Assembly (NCBI RefSeq): GCF_039541795.1
Contig: NZ_BAABGX010000001.1
Span: 1,364,001 to 1,428,000 of the forward strand
Direction: 5' to 3'
Source of the DNA: Nibribacter koreensis
GTDB lineage: Bacteria > Bacteroidota > Bacteroidia > Cytophagales > Hymenobacteraceae
DNA length: 64,000 nucleotides
Position 1 is the first letter of the stretch. Every line of letters starts with the position of its first letter. Of this stretch, positions 42,543-51,722 are shown one piece after another. Below the pieces are notes generated by a model. That model saw only the letters and a program-made list of their open reading frames with translations. It was not told the origin of the DNA and made no database searches. The translations under genes and the position numbers were made by a program.

Positions 42543-42653
42543 ATGGCAAAAGGAAAAACACCCGTAAAAGACACCAGCAAAAAGGCCGCTACCAAAACCT
42601 TAAAGGAAAAGCGCGCCGAGAAACAACAGAAACGCGACTCTAAACGGGATTAA
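42543..42653 (+). CDS. Small basic 36-residue protein, MAKGKTPVKD-type
   Basis: A short frame encodes an extremely Lys/Ala-rich protein beginning MAKGKTPVKDTSKKAATK and ending with repeated KEKRAEK words. It is too short for a routine gene search but has a good ATG and is followed 33 nt later by a strong palindromic repeat of 3'-end type. Proteins of this wording recur in Bacteroidota as far as I recall. A nucleic-acid- or ribosome-associated role is possible but unproven. Confidence 0.6.
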   Translation: MAKGKTPVKDTSKKAATKTLKEKRAEKQQKRDSKRD

Positions 42654-42685
42654 CCCGATCCTACCCGTCATTTCATGTATACATG

Positions 42686-42737
42686 CAGCAGCCGTTTTTA
42701 GCCTGTTTTCTAGAAAACAGGCTAAAAACGGCTGCTG
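42686..42737. repeat. 38-nt palindromic repeat with 7-bp arm extension, convergent gap
   Basis: The core at 42693-42730 is a perfect palindrome of the TAGCCTG/CAGGCTA variant with centre TCTAGA. CAGCAGC outside the left arm pairs with GCTGCTG outside the right, for a total stem of about 25 bp. Confidence 0.94.
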
Positions 42738-42756
42738 GTTTTGAGACATGCCTGCT

Positions 42757-44352
42757 TTACCGCCTGCCGTTCTGGTCTTTTAGCAGCCTTAGTAAAACGC
42801 CATTGGTCCAGCCAAAGCCGTCTTGGTTGGGGTATTCACCGCCGCCGCCTTCCTGTCCTGCCTGTTCTACATGGTATTTTTCGGTGAGCTTACCAGTCTC
42901 TTTAAACACGCGCAGGTTTTGACGTATCCATCTTTGAGCCACGGTGTCAGCCAGGGCTTTGTGCTTGTAGGCTTTCAGGCCTTGTATACTCATCCACTGC
43001 AAAGGCGCCCATCCATTGGGCGCGTCCCACTGCTGGCCCGTATGCTGCAAGGTGGTTCTAAGGCCGCCAGTCTGCAAAAAGTCTGCCTCAAGTTTCTGAG
43101 CAACGCCTTTGGCCTGGGCTTTGGTGGCCATGCAAAAGTAAAGCGGAAAGACCGCCGCCAGGGTAGGGACAGGACTATGGCTTTTCTTGACCCAGTGGTA
43201 GTCAAAGAAGAATTGCTCCTGCGGATTCCAGCAGTAAAGCAGCAGCGCCTCTTTCCGTTTTTTGGCCTTTTGAATGAATTCTTTAGCCCGGCCCTGGTTG
43301 CCGTTCAGGCGGGCCACCTCTGCTAGGGTCACTTCTAGGTGGTAGAGGAGCGCATTTAAATCTACCGGAATCAGGTTGGTGGTTTCAATGGAAGTCAAAT
43401 GTGCCCCGTCTGCCAGCCAACGGCTACTAAAATCCCAGCCAGACTCTGCGGCGGCTCTCAGGTGTCGGTACACTTCTTGGGGGTCTCTCTGAGAGGCTTT
43501 GGCAACCTCTACGTCCTCTTTATAAGCCTCTGGCCTGGGCTGGGGATCATCGTCCCAGTATCTGTTGAGTAAGGCGCCGTTGGGCATTCTCACTACCCGC
43601 TTAGAGGCCTGCGTCTGGCTACTGAGATCCTGGGCGCCCGCCATCCAGAAGTCATATTCCTTTTGCAGCGCGGGGCCGTATTGTGCCAGCACTCTCTTTC
43701 CTTTCTCCTGGGCCAACACGCGTACCATCAAGGCATAAAAGGGCGGTTGGGAGCGGCTTAGGTAATAGCTACGGTTGCCGTTGGGAATATGGCCCGTAGT
43801 CTGAATGAGGTGGGTAAAATTGTCCACCATGTGCTGGATGAGCTCCGTCTGGCCATTCACCTGCAAGCCCAGCATGGTAAAATAACTGTCCCAGTAATAG
43901 ATCTCCCTAAACCGTCCGCCGGGCACAATGTAGGGCTTGGGCAACGCCAACAGGGAGCTTTCTTCTGGAACTGGCTGCCGGGTGAGCACGGGCCATAGCC
44001 TTTGAATGTGCGTCTCTACCGTGGCATCTAGGTTGGAGGTGAAATTGGTGCCCGGCTGGGGCGGCAGTTGAAAGTTCCGCGCTACAAATGCTTTTAGGTC
44101 AAAGCCGGGTTGGTCTTTTTCCTGGGCATATCTCTGGGCAATGACGGCAGGAGGCGCCAGCGGAATACAGTCTGGAAACGTCTTGGAATCTGGGAAGACA
44201 GGCTTTAACTGTACGTCAGCAAATAACGCACCCAGGTCTTGATGCGGCCGGTATTGTGCTTGTGCCCTTTGACCATCCCCCAGCCAACAGAGCCAGAGAA
44301 ACAACAGCCAAACGCGGGCATTCAAGAAATTTGGACGAGAAAGCATAGCCAT
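42757..44352 (-). CDS. treA: Periplasmic trehalase (GH37)
   Basis: This 531-residue enzyme hydrolyses trehalose to two glucoses. A signal peptide covers about residues 1-32. The GH37 signatures are PGGRFREIYYWDSYFTMLGL near residue 148 and QWDAPNGWAPLQWM near residue 451. HIPNGNRSYYLSRSQPP near residue 193 and the acidic pair DGAHLTSIETTNLIPVDLN near residue 320 are also typical. Export places it in the periplasm, where it can use external trehalose. No sugar transporter gene is adjacent. A conserved acid residue set is intact, so it is probably active. Confidence 0.95.
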   Translation of the reverse strand: MAMLSRPNFLNARVWLLFLWLCWLGDGQRAQAQYRPHQDLGALFADVQLKPVFPDSKTFPDCIPLAPPAVIAQRYAQEKDQPGFDLKAFVARNFQLPPQPGTNFTSNLDATVETHIQRLWPVLTRQPVPEESSLLALPKPYIVPGGRFREIYYWDSYFTMLGLQVNGQTELIQHMVDNFTHLIQTTGHIPNGNRSYYLSRSQPPFYALMVRVLAQEKGKRVLAQYGPALQKEYDFWMAGAQDLSSQTQASKRVVRMPNGALLNRYWDDDPQPRPEAYKEDVEVAKASQRDPQEVYRHLRAAAESGWDFSSRWLADGAHLTSIETTNLIPVDLNALLYHLEVTLAEVARLNGNQGRAKEFIQKAKKRKEALLLYCWNPQEQFFFDYHWVKKSHSPVPTLAAVFPLYFCMATKAQAKGVAQKLEADFLQTGGLRTTLQHTGQQWDAPNGWAPLQWMSIQGLKAYKHKALADTVAQRWIRQNLRVFKETGKLTEKYHVEQAGQEGGGGEYPNQDGFGWTNGVLLRLLKDQNGRR

Positions 44353-44392
44353 GATTTTCTAGGCTTCTACGCAGACTTGGCGGGTTGAGTAA

Positions 44393-44425
44393 CAGGTAAG
44401 GTAAAGGGTTTGCATGCCTTACCTG
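44393..44425 (-). terminator. Stem-loop downstream of ktrA
   Basis: CAGGTAAGG and CCTTACCTG form a 9-bp stem around an AT-rich loop, 25 nt past the ktrA stop. No T-tract follows on the minus strand, so termination is uncertain. Confidence 0.4.
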
Positions 44426-44449
44426 CTACCCATGCTTTTCCCAAATCTT

Positions 44450-45133
44450 CTATTCATGCAGGAGGCGGTCAATGTCCTGTATCTTCCCGAAGACTACCAG
44501 AATGTCTCCCTGCTCAAAAACAGTCTCCGCCTTTACCACGCCTAGTACTTTAGGCTTGAGATGTGCCTTCCCGAACATGTTGCGCGTCTCCTGGTTTCTG
44601 AGAATGGTGAGCACGTTCACCTGGTACCTGGCCCTAAAATTGGTTTCCGCAATGGTCATGCCCACATATTTATCCGGCACGGTGGCTTCTATGATGTTGT
44701 AGTCTTCCGTTAGGTCAAAGGAATCAATCACGCCCCGCATTTCCAGTTTCTTGGCCAGTCTTTCGGCGCTGTCCTGCTCTGGCCGTATGATTTGGTCTAC
44801 CCCAATGGCCTCTAGTACTGTCTGGTGCAGCGGCGAGATGGCCCGGCTATACAATCGCCTAGCTCCCAGCTGCTTAAAGATGGCTGTAGCCATGACAGAG
44901 GCGCCAAAATCCTCGCCAATACCTACCAGCACTATGTCTGTGTCGGCTATGGGCAAAGTAGATAGGGCCTGCAGGTCACTGGCATCCAGGCAAATGGTAT
45001 GCGTAACGCGGTCTTTGTACATTTCTACCTTGGCCATGTCTAAGTCCACGGCAATGACCTCATGGCCCATGTCTGTGAGCTTCATGGACAACGAAGAGCC
45101 AAAATAACCTAAGCCAATTACAATATAGCGCAT
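44450..45133 (-). CDS. ktrA: KtrA-type regulatory (RCK) subunit of a potassium uptake system
   Basis: This 227-residue protein is the cytoplasmic partner of a KtrB/TrkH channel. The N-terminal Rossmann domain binds nucleotide: VIGLGYFGSSLSMKLTDMG near residue 4 with an acidic EVIAVDLD end. A C-terminal TrkA-C domain starts near residue 138 (EDYNIIEATVPDKYVGMT). It gates K+ uptake in response to ATP/ADP or cyclic di-AMP in related systems. The ktrB gene lies 9 nt upstream, forming a tight operon. Confidence 0.93.
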   Translation of the reverse strand: MRYIVIGLGYFGSSLSMKLTDMGHEVIAVDLDMAKVEMYKDRVTHTICLDASDLQALSTLPIADTDIVLVGIGEDFGASVMATAIFKQLGARRLYSRAISPLHQTVLEAIGVDQIIRPEQDSAERLAKKLEMRGVIDSFDLTEDYNIIEATVPDKYVGMTIAETNFRARYQVNVLTILRNQETRNMFGKAHLKPKVLGVVKAETVFEQGDILVVFGKIQDIDRLLHE

Positions 45134-45142
45134 AACAGGAGT

Positions 45143-46969
45143 TTACGTGATGATGATGCTTTCATTAGGATAACGGTAACGGAGAGTTTTCACCTTCCGG
45201 AATAAGCCGATGAGCAGGGTGAGCGTACCCACCCTGCCCAGAAACATGGTAATGATGATTACCACCTTACTGGGGTTGCTGAGCAAAGGCGTAATGCCCA
45301 GGGAAAGACCCACGGTGGAGAATCCTGAGAAGGCCTCAAAAGCCACTGCCGTCAACTCTAGTTCTGGATTAAAGATGGTTACCAGAAAAATGGCCAAACC
45401 TATTACCAGCAAAGACAATAGAATTACGGCAAAGGCCTTATGCACAGACTCTTCGGCTATTTCTCTTTTAAACACTTCTACCCTGTCCTTGCCTTTGGCC
45501 AGGTTGTAAATGTTAAGCATGGCTATGGCAAAGGTAGTGGTCTTTATACCGCCACCCACAGACGCCGGCGAGGCACCAATCCACATAAAAAGAAGGTAGA
45601 GCAAAATGGTGGGCGCACTAAGTGCCGCCATGTCTACCGTGTTAAACCCCGCCGTCCTGGGGGTCACTGATCCAAAGAAAGCACCCACCCATTTACCCGT
45701 AAGCGAATGCTCTGCCAGAGTATTGTTTTTCTCTAACATAAAATACAAGAAGGTACCCACTACCAATAACACCAGCGTGGTGATGGTTACCAGCAGGGTG
45801 TTTACCTGCAGAAGCCGGGCCTTGTGGTCAATCTTATTTTTATGGACCAGAGAACTGTATAATCGTTTTACTTGGTAGCGCCCGTACCTGAAAAAGTTGA
45901 ACACCACCGGAAAGCCCAGTCCCCCAAAAATAACCAGGAAAGCCAGTACAAGCTGCAGAGCGTAATTAAACCTGATCACCGGGTCATACAGTCCCAAGCT
46001 TAAGGTAGAGAAACCTGCGTTACAGAAAGCAGATATGGCATGAAAGACGGAAAAACTCACCCGTTCCTCAATTACGTTGGGTGGTAAGCCATTCAGGCTG
46101 AAATATAGTAGAATTGCCCCTATGGCTTCTACAATAAGCGTGAAGGCTACAATTTTAAAGAGTGTGCGCGTAATCTGGCCCAAGTTGTCTTCGCTTAACC
46201 AGTCTTTCATAAACAGAGAGCTTTTAATGCTGGACCCCTGAAAGAATATCCCGAAGAAACTGGCAAAAGTCATGATCCCCAACCCGCCCACTTGAATAAG
46301 GCCAAGGATAATCACTTTGCCCGTTGGCGTGAAGACCGTAGCCGTATCTACCGTAATCAGGCCGGTCACGCAGACGGCGCTGGTAGACGTGAACAAGGCA
46401 TCCATGAAACTAATCCCCTGGTAGGTGGACTGAGGCAGCAGCAACAGCACCGTTCCAATGGCAATCAAGAACAAGAAGCTCAATACAAATAATTGGGCCG
46501 GGTTAATGGCAGATCTATAGAAGAGCAACGTTTTCTTAGAAACCTCTACAAAGAAAACGTAGAAGATAATCCCGTAGATGAGGTACTCACTGTCAAAAAA
46601 CCACAACAGGGTATGGCTGCTAGTCAAGGTGTTCTTCAAAAAGAACTTAGCTACCAAAGCCAAGGCCATCAACAGCAAGAGGGCCCCTTCAAATATGAGG
46701 GAAGGCCTCCTGATGCCTGTCTTCATTAACACGGCCGTCCTTAGGGACAGGCTTGCCAACACCACCAGAAAGAACATGTGGTAAACGTAATGGAGCACCA
46801 TGTCCACCCCATAACTTGGGTGCTTAAACCCAATGTCATACAGAAAAACAAGCAGGGCTAAGCTGCTTAAGTAGAGCAAGAAAGTATCTATAGCCGCAAC
46901 CAACCAGGGCAATTGGTGCAAAGAAATTATGAGCGGCTTGGGTACTTTCTTCTTAGGGTTCATGCGCAA
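45143..46969 (-). CDS. ktrB: KtrB/TrkH-type potassium uptake channel subunit
   Basis: This 608-residue inner-membrane protein contains the repeated M-P-M units of the TrkH/KtrB family. Selectivity-filter segments are visible: STSAVCVTGLITVDTATVF near residue 197, SAFCNAGFSTLSLG near residue 312, SVTPRTAGFNTVDM near residue 432 and EAFSGFSTVGLSLGI near residue 549. Each carries the filter Gly. It moves K+ (often Na+-linked) into the cell. An extra N-terminal multi-helix region (about residues 1-165) makes it longer than most KtrB proteins. It is co-transcribed with ktrA. Confidence 0.93.
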   Translation of the reverse strand: MRMNPKKKVPKPLIISLHQLPWLVAAIDTFLLYLSSLALLVFLYDIGFKHPSYGVDMVLHYVYHMFFLVVLASLSLRTAVLMKTGIRRPSLIFEGALLLLMALALVAKFFLKNTLTSSHTLLWFFDSEYLIYGIIFYVFFVEVSKKTLLFYRSAINPAQLFVLSFLFLIAIGTVLLLLPQSTYQGISFMDALFTSTSAVCVTGLITVDTATVFTPTGKVIILGLIQVGGLGIMTFASFFGIFFQGSSIKSSLFMKDWLSEDNLGQITRTLFKIVAFTLIVEAIGAILLYFSLNGLPPNVIEERVSFSVFHAISAFCNAGFSTLSLGLYDPVIRFNYALQLVLAFLVIFGGLGFPVVFNFFRYGRYQVKRLYSSLVHKNKIDHKARLLQVNTLLVTITTLVLLVVGTFLYFMLEKNNTLAEHSLTGKWVGAFFGSVTPRTAGFNTVDMAALSAPTILLYLLFMWIGASPASVGGGIKTTTFAIAMLNIYNLAKGKDRVEVFKREIAEESVHKAFAVILLSLLVIGLAIFLVTIFNPELELTAVAFEAFSGFSTVGLSLGITPLLSNPSKVVIIITMFLGRVGTLTLLIGLFRKVKTLRYRYPNESIIIT

Positions 46970-47101
46970 ATATAAAATCCAAAACGGATAAGCAGACTTT
47001 CTATACTATCCTAATCTTAATAGGTTTGTCGTAAGATAGTGGAACATTTTCTGGGGGGCATAGTAAGAAAGCCCATACGTCACCAAACCTAAGAAAATAC
47101 T

Positions 47102-47398
47102 ATGGATACCTATAACCTGAAACCAGAAAACATGCGCGCGCCTGAGCACTTGAATCAAGAAGAGGCCAAGAAGAGTTTAGAAGAGCTGGATGCCAAGATA
47201 AAAGTGTTGCAAGGAAGGGCCCATGCCACCACCGCAGACTCTCATCATACCTACCATGAGCACATTGCCGCCCTGGAGGCCAAGCGCGCGCTCATTGCGC
47301 AAAAACTTGAGGACAGCTCAACGGCTACGGACAGCACCTGGCAAGAAATCAAAAAAAGCCTGGAAGACCTCAGCGACAGCATTAAAAAACTGTTTTAG
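47102..47398 (+). CDS. Coiled-coil sll1863-like stress-response protein
   Basis: This 98-residue soluble, almost entirely helical protein has LDAKIKVLQGRAHATTADSH near residue 28, HIAALEAKRALIAQKLED near residue 55 and WQEIKKSLEDLSDSIKKLF at the end. The pattern (D-x-x-I-x-x-L, A-x-x-x-x-H-x-x-H, then W-x-E-I-K-K-x-x-E-x-L) fits the sll1863 group of small stress-response proteins. There is no signal peptide. It stands alone, facing a convergent receiver gene and followed by a perfect palindromic repeat. Confidence 0.6.
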   Translation: MDTYNLKPENMRAPEHLNQEEAKKSLEELDAKIKVLQGRAHATTADSHHTYHEHIAALEAKRALIAQKLEDSSTATDSTWQEIKKSLEDLSDSIKKLF

Positions 47399-47417
47399 CT
47401 TACCTATGGAAAGGAAT

Positions 47418-47455
47418 CGTTTTTGGCCTGTTTTCCAGAAAACAGGCCAAAAACG
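47418..47455. repeat. 38-nt palindromic repeat, perfect, convergent gap
   Basis: CGTTTTTGGCCTGTTTTC and GAAAACAGGCCAAAAACG are fully complementary around a 2-nt centre. It lies between the sll1863-like gene and a convergent response regulator. Confidence 0.96.
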
Positions 47456-47457
47456 AC

Positions 47458-47868
47458 CTATTCTTGGGCGTATACCTCAGAGATGATTTCCAGGATTTCA
47501 GTGGTGAGCGGCTTGGAGAAGAAATCCCGCACCTCAGAAAGGCTACGCGCGTAGGTGATGTCCTTCTTGTCTACGGCCGAAGACAGCACGAACAAGTTGC
47601 ATTTGGCAGTGAGTTCTTTGGGCAGCTTGCGGTATTCCTCAATAAATTCCCAGCCGTCCATGCCCGGCATGTTAATGTCCAGGAAGATAATCTCAGGAAA
47701 CTTCTCTGGGGTCTCCTCCACTATTTTGGAGAGCGCCTTCAGGGCTTCCTCGGCCCAGAGAAAGCTATACACCTCTTCGGCAAACTGATGGTTTCTAATC
47801 ACACTTTCACATAGAAAGTTGTGGATCTCATCATCATCTATAAGAAAAACCCGCTGATACTTATTCAT
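47458..47868 (-). CDS. Single-domain response regulator
   Basis: This 136-residue receiver has FLIDDDEIHNFL near residue 8, the phospho-acceptor Asp in IIFLDINMPGMDGWEFIE near residue 61, FVLSSAVDKKDI near residue 93 and Lys in FFSKPLTTEIL near residue 117. It overlaps the end of the upstream PAS kinase gene by 8 nt, so the pair is translationally coupled and very likely cognate. There is no output domain. Confidence 0.93.
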   Translation of the reverse strand: MNKYQRVFLIDDDEIHNFLCESVIRNHQFAEEVYSFLWAEEALKALSKIVEETPEKFPEIIFLDINMPGMDGWEFIEEYRKLPKELTAKCNLFVLSSAVDKKDITYARSLSEVRDFFSKPLTTEILEIISEVYAQE

Positions 47869-49678
47869 TCCTAGGGTATGCTTGAAAGTAAACTTTAAAT
47901 GTGGATCCTTGGTTGACGGCGCTTTCTACATCTATCCAGCCACCTATTGACTCTACCTGGGTCTTGGCCATGTGTAGACCCAAGCCTTTGCCTTCTATAT
48001 GTGGATGGAAGCGTCTGTACAAACCAAAAATCTTATGCTGCTGCCTGGTTAGGTCAATGCCCAACCCATTATCTTGTAGCATAAAGCATAAATATCCATC
48101 TGAAAGTACAGTTTTAATCTTAATTTCCAAACCCCGGTCTGGGCTACTGTATTTTATGGCGTTGAGGATCAGGTTTAAAATTATACTGTGCACATAGCCT
48201 TTTACACCATACACGCGGTTGCCCTGTGTAAAATCTGCCGAAAAGGTGGCATTACCGGCGTTTAACTGGCTGGCAATACTTTCCCGCACGTCTAACAAGA
48301 TCTGTTCTACGTTAACCGGCTCCAGTACTTTCTCCGTTTGGCTTCTAATGGTCAGGATTTCATTTAAATCCTTGATTGTAGAATCCAGCCGCTTAGTAGT
48401 ACGCTCTAATTTATTGATCAGCACCGGATTGATGGGGTCTTGTAAGTCCTCTCGGTTATAAAGACTGGTGAGTCCCACAATATTGGCCACCGGCGCCCTT
48501 AAATTATGAGAGACTATGTAGGCAAACTGTTGCAAGTGCTCATTTTGCCGCACCGTTTCTTCAATGAGGCTGGTACGCTCTGCCTCTGCCTGTTTACGGG
48601 TGCTAATGTCCTTAATGGAGGCAAAGCAGTAATCCTCTCCGTCAAACCTAAAATGGTTTAAATGAATCTCCACCGGAAAGTGCCTGCCAGCTTTATTCTT
48701 AAAAACGGTTTCATGGGCCAGGGACTGGTCTTCCTGGCTCCATTTCCAGACGTCCTCTTTGAATTGGGCGTCTACATCCAGAATAGAGAGCTTGAGCAGT
48801 TCTTCTTTTGAATACCCCAGCAACGCGCAGGCCGCCGCATTGGCGCGCATGATGCTGCCATCTGGTTTGGTCCATAAGAAGGCTTCGGCGGCACGCTCTA
48901 CAGAGAAGTCTGAGAACTGCAGACTGTGCTCCGCCTTTTTCCTTTTACTGATGTCAATGATGCTGCCGTCTAGCCTAACAAATTCACCAGCCTGGTTAAG
49001 GGTTGCCACGCATTGGATTAACTGCCACCGTATGCCCTTATGAGCGGTCATGGCCCTAAGCTCCAGTTGAAACTGCTTTTGCGAGGCTTTTATCAGGGGT
49101 AGGGATTCTTCAACAAGGTGCCGGTCTTCTGGGTGAATCAAGGAAAGCCACAGTCCCTTGTTCTGGTAGAATTGCTCTGGCCTGTAGCCCAGATTCTCCT
49201 CACACTGCGGACTTACATAGGTCACCTCCAGGTTTTCATTCATGGAGAAGACAATCTCTTCAATATTCCTAAGAATGGCTTGTGCCAGACTTTCAGCGGC
49301 TTGCAGCTGTTGTTCGGCTTGTCTACGGGCACTTATGTCATAAATGACTACCAGCCTTCTGCCCTGCCCCTCATGCACGGGCAAGGTATGCGAAGCAATC
49401 TCTACGTGTAAGAGGCGGCCGTCTTTGGTTTTATGCACCCAGTCACCAGCCTTGTTAAAAGCGCTTCGGCCTTGTGCAAGGACGCTTTCTAAAGCAGGCA
49501 ACTGCTCTGCTGGCCGTATGTCTTTAATGGTCATCTGCAGGAATTCCTGCTCACTATACCCATACAGATCAATGGCCGCATGGTTGACCATCAAAAAACG
49601 GTAGGTCTCTGTGTCAAACACCCACATGGGGAGTGGGTTATTGTCAAATAATATGCGGTATGGATGCTCTGGAGTCAA
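47861..49678 (-). CDS. Multi-PAS sensor histidine kinase
   Basis: This 605-residue cytosolic kinase has three PAS domains, starting with YRILFDNNPLPMWVFDTETY near residue 7, AILRNIEEIVFSMNENLEV near residue 135 and FLWTKPDGSIMRANAAACALLGYS near residue 263. The His is in FAYIVSHNLRAPVANIVGL near residue 388. The ATPase domain shows LILNAIKYSSPDRG near residue 500, QDNGLGIDLTRQQHKIFGLYRRFH near residue 533 and GKGLGLHMAKTQVESIGG near residue 562. No transmembrane segment is visible, so it senses an internal or membrane-derived small signal. It is coupled to the receiver gene downstream by an 8-nt overlap. Confidence 0.93.
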   Translation of the reverse strand: MTPEHPYRILFDNNPLPMWVFDTETYRFLMVNHAAIDLYGYSEQEFLQMTIKDIRPAEQLPALESVLAQGRSAFNKAGDWVHKTKDGRLLHVEIASHTLPVHEGQGRRLVVIYDISARRQAEQQLQAAESLAQAILRNIEEIVFSMNENLEVTYVSPQCEENLGYRPEQFYQNKGLWLSLIHPEDRHLVEESLPLIKASQKQFQLELRAMTAHKGIRWQLIQCVATLNQAGEFVRLDGSIIDISKRKKAEHSLQFSDFSVERAAEAFLWTKPDGSIMRANAAACALLGYSKEELLKLSILDVDAQFKEDVWKWSQEDQSLAHETVFKNKAGRHFPVEIHLNHFRFDGEDYCFASIKDISTRKQAEAERTSLIEETVRQNEHLQQFAYIVSHNLRAPVANIVGLTSLYNREDLQDPINPVLINKLERTTKRLDSTIKDLNEILTIRSQTEKVLEPVNVEQILLDVRESIASQLNAGNATFSADFTQGNRVYGVKGYVHSIILNLILNAIKYSSPDRGLEIKIKTVLSDGYLCFMLQDNGLGIDLTRQQHKIFGLYRRFHPHIEGKGLGLHMAKTQVESIGGWIDVESAVNQGSTFKVYFQAYPRNE

Positions 49679-49806
49679 ATTAATCTGTGTCTTTGCCTCT
49701 TCTTAAGGAAAGGAAAGGATGAGGGGGATATCAATGTTTGGTCAGTCTTCTCTCCAATTTGCCAACTGCAGCCGGCAATCCGTCACAACAGCACCAAGAT
49801 AGAAAA

Positions 49807-49843
49807 GAAAACCTCAATCCTGTTCAACGGGACTGAGGTTTTC
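49807..49843 (-). terminator. Terminator of paaN
   Basis: GAAAACCTCA and TGAGGTTTTC form a 10-bp stem, about 20 nt past the paaN stop. Three additional pairs follow inside the loop. Confidence 0.85.
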
Positions 49844-49860
49844 TCCAAAAAAGAAAGGTT

Positions 49861-51564
49861 TTAATTAGCCGCCGGCTCTCTAAACCCTACCCAGGTAAAC
49901 CGCTTGATTACAAACTCTGGATTAGTGAAGGAAGCGTTACCTGCCGGGTTGCCCCCCGTCACGTGGAAGTCTGAGAAACTGGCATTCTGGTTTACATAGA
50001 TACCGCCTGTCAGGTTAAAGCTCACCGGTGTACCTGCCAAGCCCATCTGGTCCATGATTTCTTCCTTCACGGCTGGATCTGTGGTATAGGCACCGCATGA
50101 GATGGCCCCGTGTTGCATGGCCATTTCCTGTGCCAACTGAATGGACTCTTGCGTATTTTTGGTTTTGATGATGAGTGCAATAGGTCCAAACAACTCTTGG
50201 CTGTACAAGTCCTTTTCTGCCGCCTCTACTTCATAAATGACCGGTGTACAGATGCGGGCATTGGCAAAACCAGGGTTGGCTACATCACAGGTAGACAGAA
50301 CGCTGCGGCCGTTGCCTTTCTCCAAATCCTGCACGCGTTGTTGCGTCAATGGGTTCTGGATGGCGCCCAGTACATGCGGTCCCGCTTTTGGATTGTTCAC
50401 CAAGCCTTTCACAGCTTCGGCTAGTTTAGCCACTACCTCTTCATACGGCATTTGCTCTCCTGCCACGGTGATGCCGTTGGCCGGGATGAAGAAGTTCTGC
50501 GGCGCCGTACACATCTGCCCTGAATACAAGGTTAGGGAAAAGGCTAGGTTCTGCACCACTTTGTCAAGGTCCTCCACAGAGTCCAGAATGATTGAATTCA
50601 CCCCTGCTTTCTCAGTGAAAACGGTCTTGCCTTTTAAGTCTTCCAGGTAATTCCCAAAAGAGGTTCCGCCGGTGTAGTCAATCAGTTTAATGGCTTCATG
50701 CTCGGCCAGATCTTTGGTGATGAGGCGGTCGTCAGGGTCAACGGCTAACTGGCAGATGTTAGGGTCCAGGCCGTACTCAACCAGCACTTTCTGCAGTTCG
50801 GCAATTACAATGGCTATGGGCAATACACCTTTGGGATGTGGCTTTACAATAACCGGGTTACCGGTCACCAAGCTAGCGTACATGCCTGGCACGGTGTTCC
50901 AGGTAGGGAATGTAGAACAGCCCACCACCAAGCCAAGACCTTTGGGAACTGCCTTCCAACTTTTGTTTAGTTTTAGGTTGAACTTACCCATTGGCTTCTC
51001 CCAAACCTGGTGCTCTGGAAAACGCGTCTGCTCCTCATAGCCGGCGGCAATGGCCTCTAAGGCTCTGTCTGCCGCATGCGGACCAGAGGCCTGAAAAGAC
51101 ATCATGAAGGCCTGCCCGGTGGTGTGCATGGTAGCGTGGGCAATTTCATAGAAACGGGCCTTCATTCTTTCCAGGCTTTCAATAAGGATAGTGGCGCGCT
51201 CTAAGGGGCTAAGCTTTCTCCAGACATGGAACGCTGCCTGGCCACGAGCCACCAGCGTATCTACTGAGAAAGTGGGATAGGTAATGCCCAGATTCTCTTG
51301 ATTGTAGGGAGACTCCTCTTGTCCGGCCCAACCTTCGGCGCCAGACTGCAGCAGCTCCTCATAAGGCTTGCCTAGCAGGCTCTGGTATTTTTCTAATCCG
51401 GCCTGGTCTGCGCCTTCTCCATAGACGGCCGGTGATGGGTGTTCTGGGTACTGCGAAAAAAAAGTACGCTCATGCAAGGCTTGTATGGCACGTTCTAAAA
51501 CTGGACGGTGTTGCTCCGTTAAGTTTTGTAACTCTTTGATGTCCTGTGAAATTGGCTCTTTCAT
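49861..51564 (-). CDS. paaN: Phenylacetic acid degradation aldehyde dehydrogenase PaaN
   Basis: This 567-residue protein matches the PaaN branch of the aldehyde dehydrogenase superfamily. It has a long N-terminal extension, ITYPTFSVDTLVARGQAAFHVW near residue 94, the substrate/NAD region VGCSTFPTWNTVPGMYASL near residue 214 and VKPHPKGVLPI near residue 239. The catalytic Cys is in SGQMCTAPQNFF near residue 351, with LFGPIALIIKT near residue 465. In the phenylacetate pathway PaaN-type enzymes oxidise a ring-cleaved or aldehyde intermediate. No other paa genes are in this window, so the pathway context is not visible. Confidence 0.9.
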   Translation of the reverse strand: MKEPISQDIKELQNLTEQHRPVLERAIQALHERTFFSQYPEHPSPAVYGEGADQAGLEKYQSLLGKPYEELLQSGAEGWAGQEESPYNQENLGITYPTFSVDTLVARGQAAFHVWRKLSPLERATILIESLERMKARFYEIAHATMHTTGQAFMMSFQASGPHAADRALEAIAAGYEEQTRFPEHQVWEKPMGKFNLKLNKSWKAVPKGLGLVVGCSTFPTWNTVPGMYASLVTGNPVIVKPHPKGVLPIAIVIAELQKVLVEYGLDPNICQLAVDPDDRLITKDLAEHEAIKLIDYTGGTSFGNYLEDLKGKTVFTEKAGVNSIILDSVEDLDKVVQNLAFSLTLYSGQMCTAPQNFFIPANGITVAGEQMPYEEVVAKLAEAVKGLVNNPKAGPHVLGAIQNPLTQQRVQDLEKGNGRSVLSTCDVANPGFANARICTPVIYEVEAAEKDLYSQELFGPIALIIKTKNTQESIQLAQEMAMQHGAISCGAYTTDPAVKEEIMDQMGLAGTPVSFNLTGGIYVNQNASFSDFHVTGGNPAGNASFTNPEFVIKRFTWVGFREPAAN

Positions 51565-51722
51565 GTCTTATTTATATGGTATCTTTGCAAACAGTATACT
51601 GAAACCTAAATTTAATTGTAAAGTATGTAAGTACCTATTCTAAATTGTGTATTTTACATACAGATCCCCTCCTTTTTCCGCTCTTTAACCGTAGGTGTAA
51701 CTACTTATTTAGCCATATTTAA

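Noticed and set aside
42683..42922. Open frames with peptides like FLACFLENRLKT, also seen in other gaps
   Set aside because: These peptides are translations of the 38-nt palindromic repeat and occur at many copies. They are not genes.
51624..51660. GTATGTAA/TTACATAC inverted words between paaN and the protease, as a PaaR-type operator
   Set aside because: Short and AT-rich with a variable spacer; cannot be separated from chance without a regulator gene or homologues.
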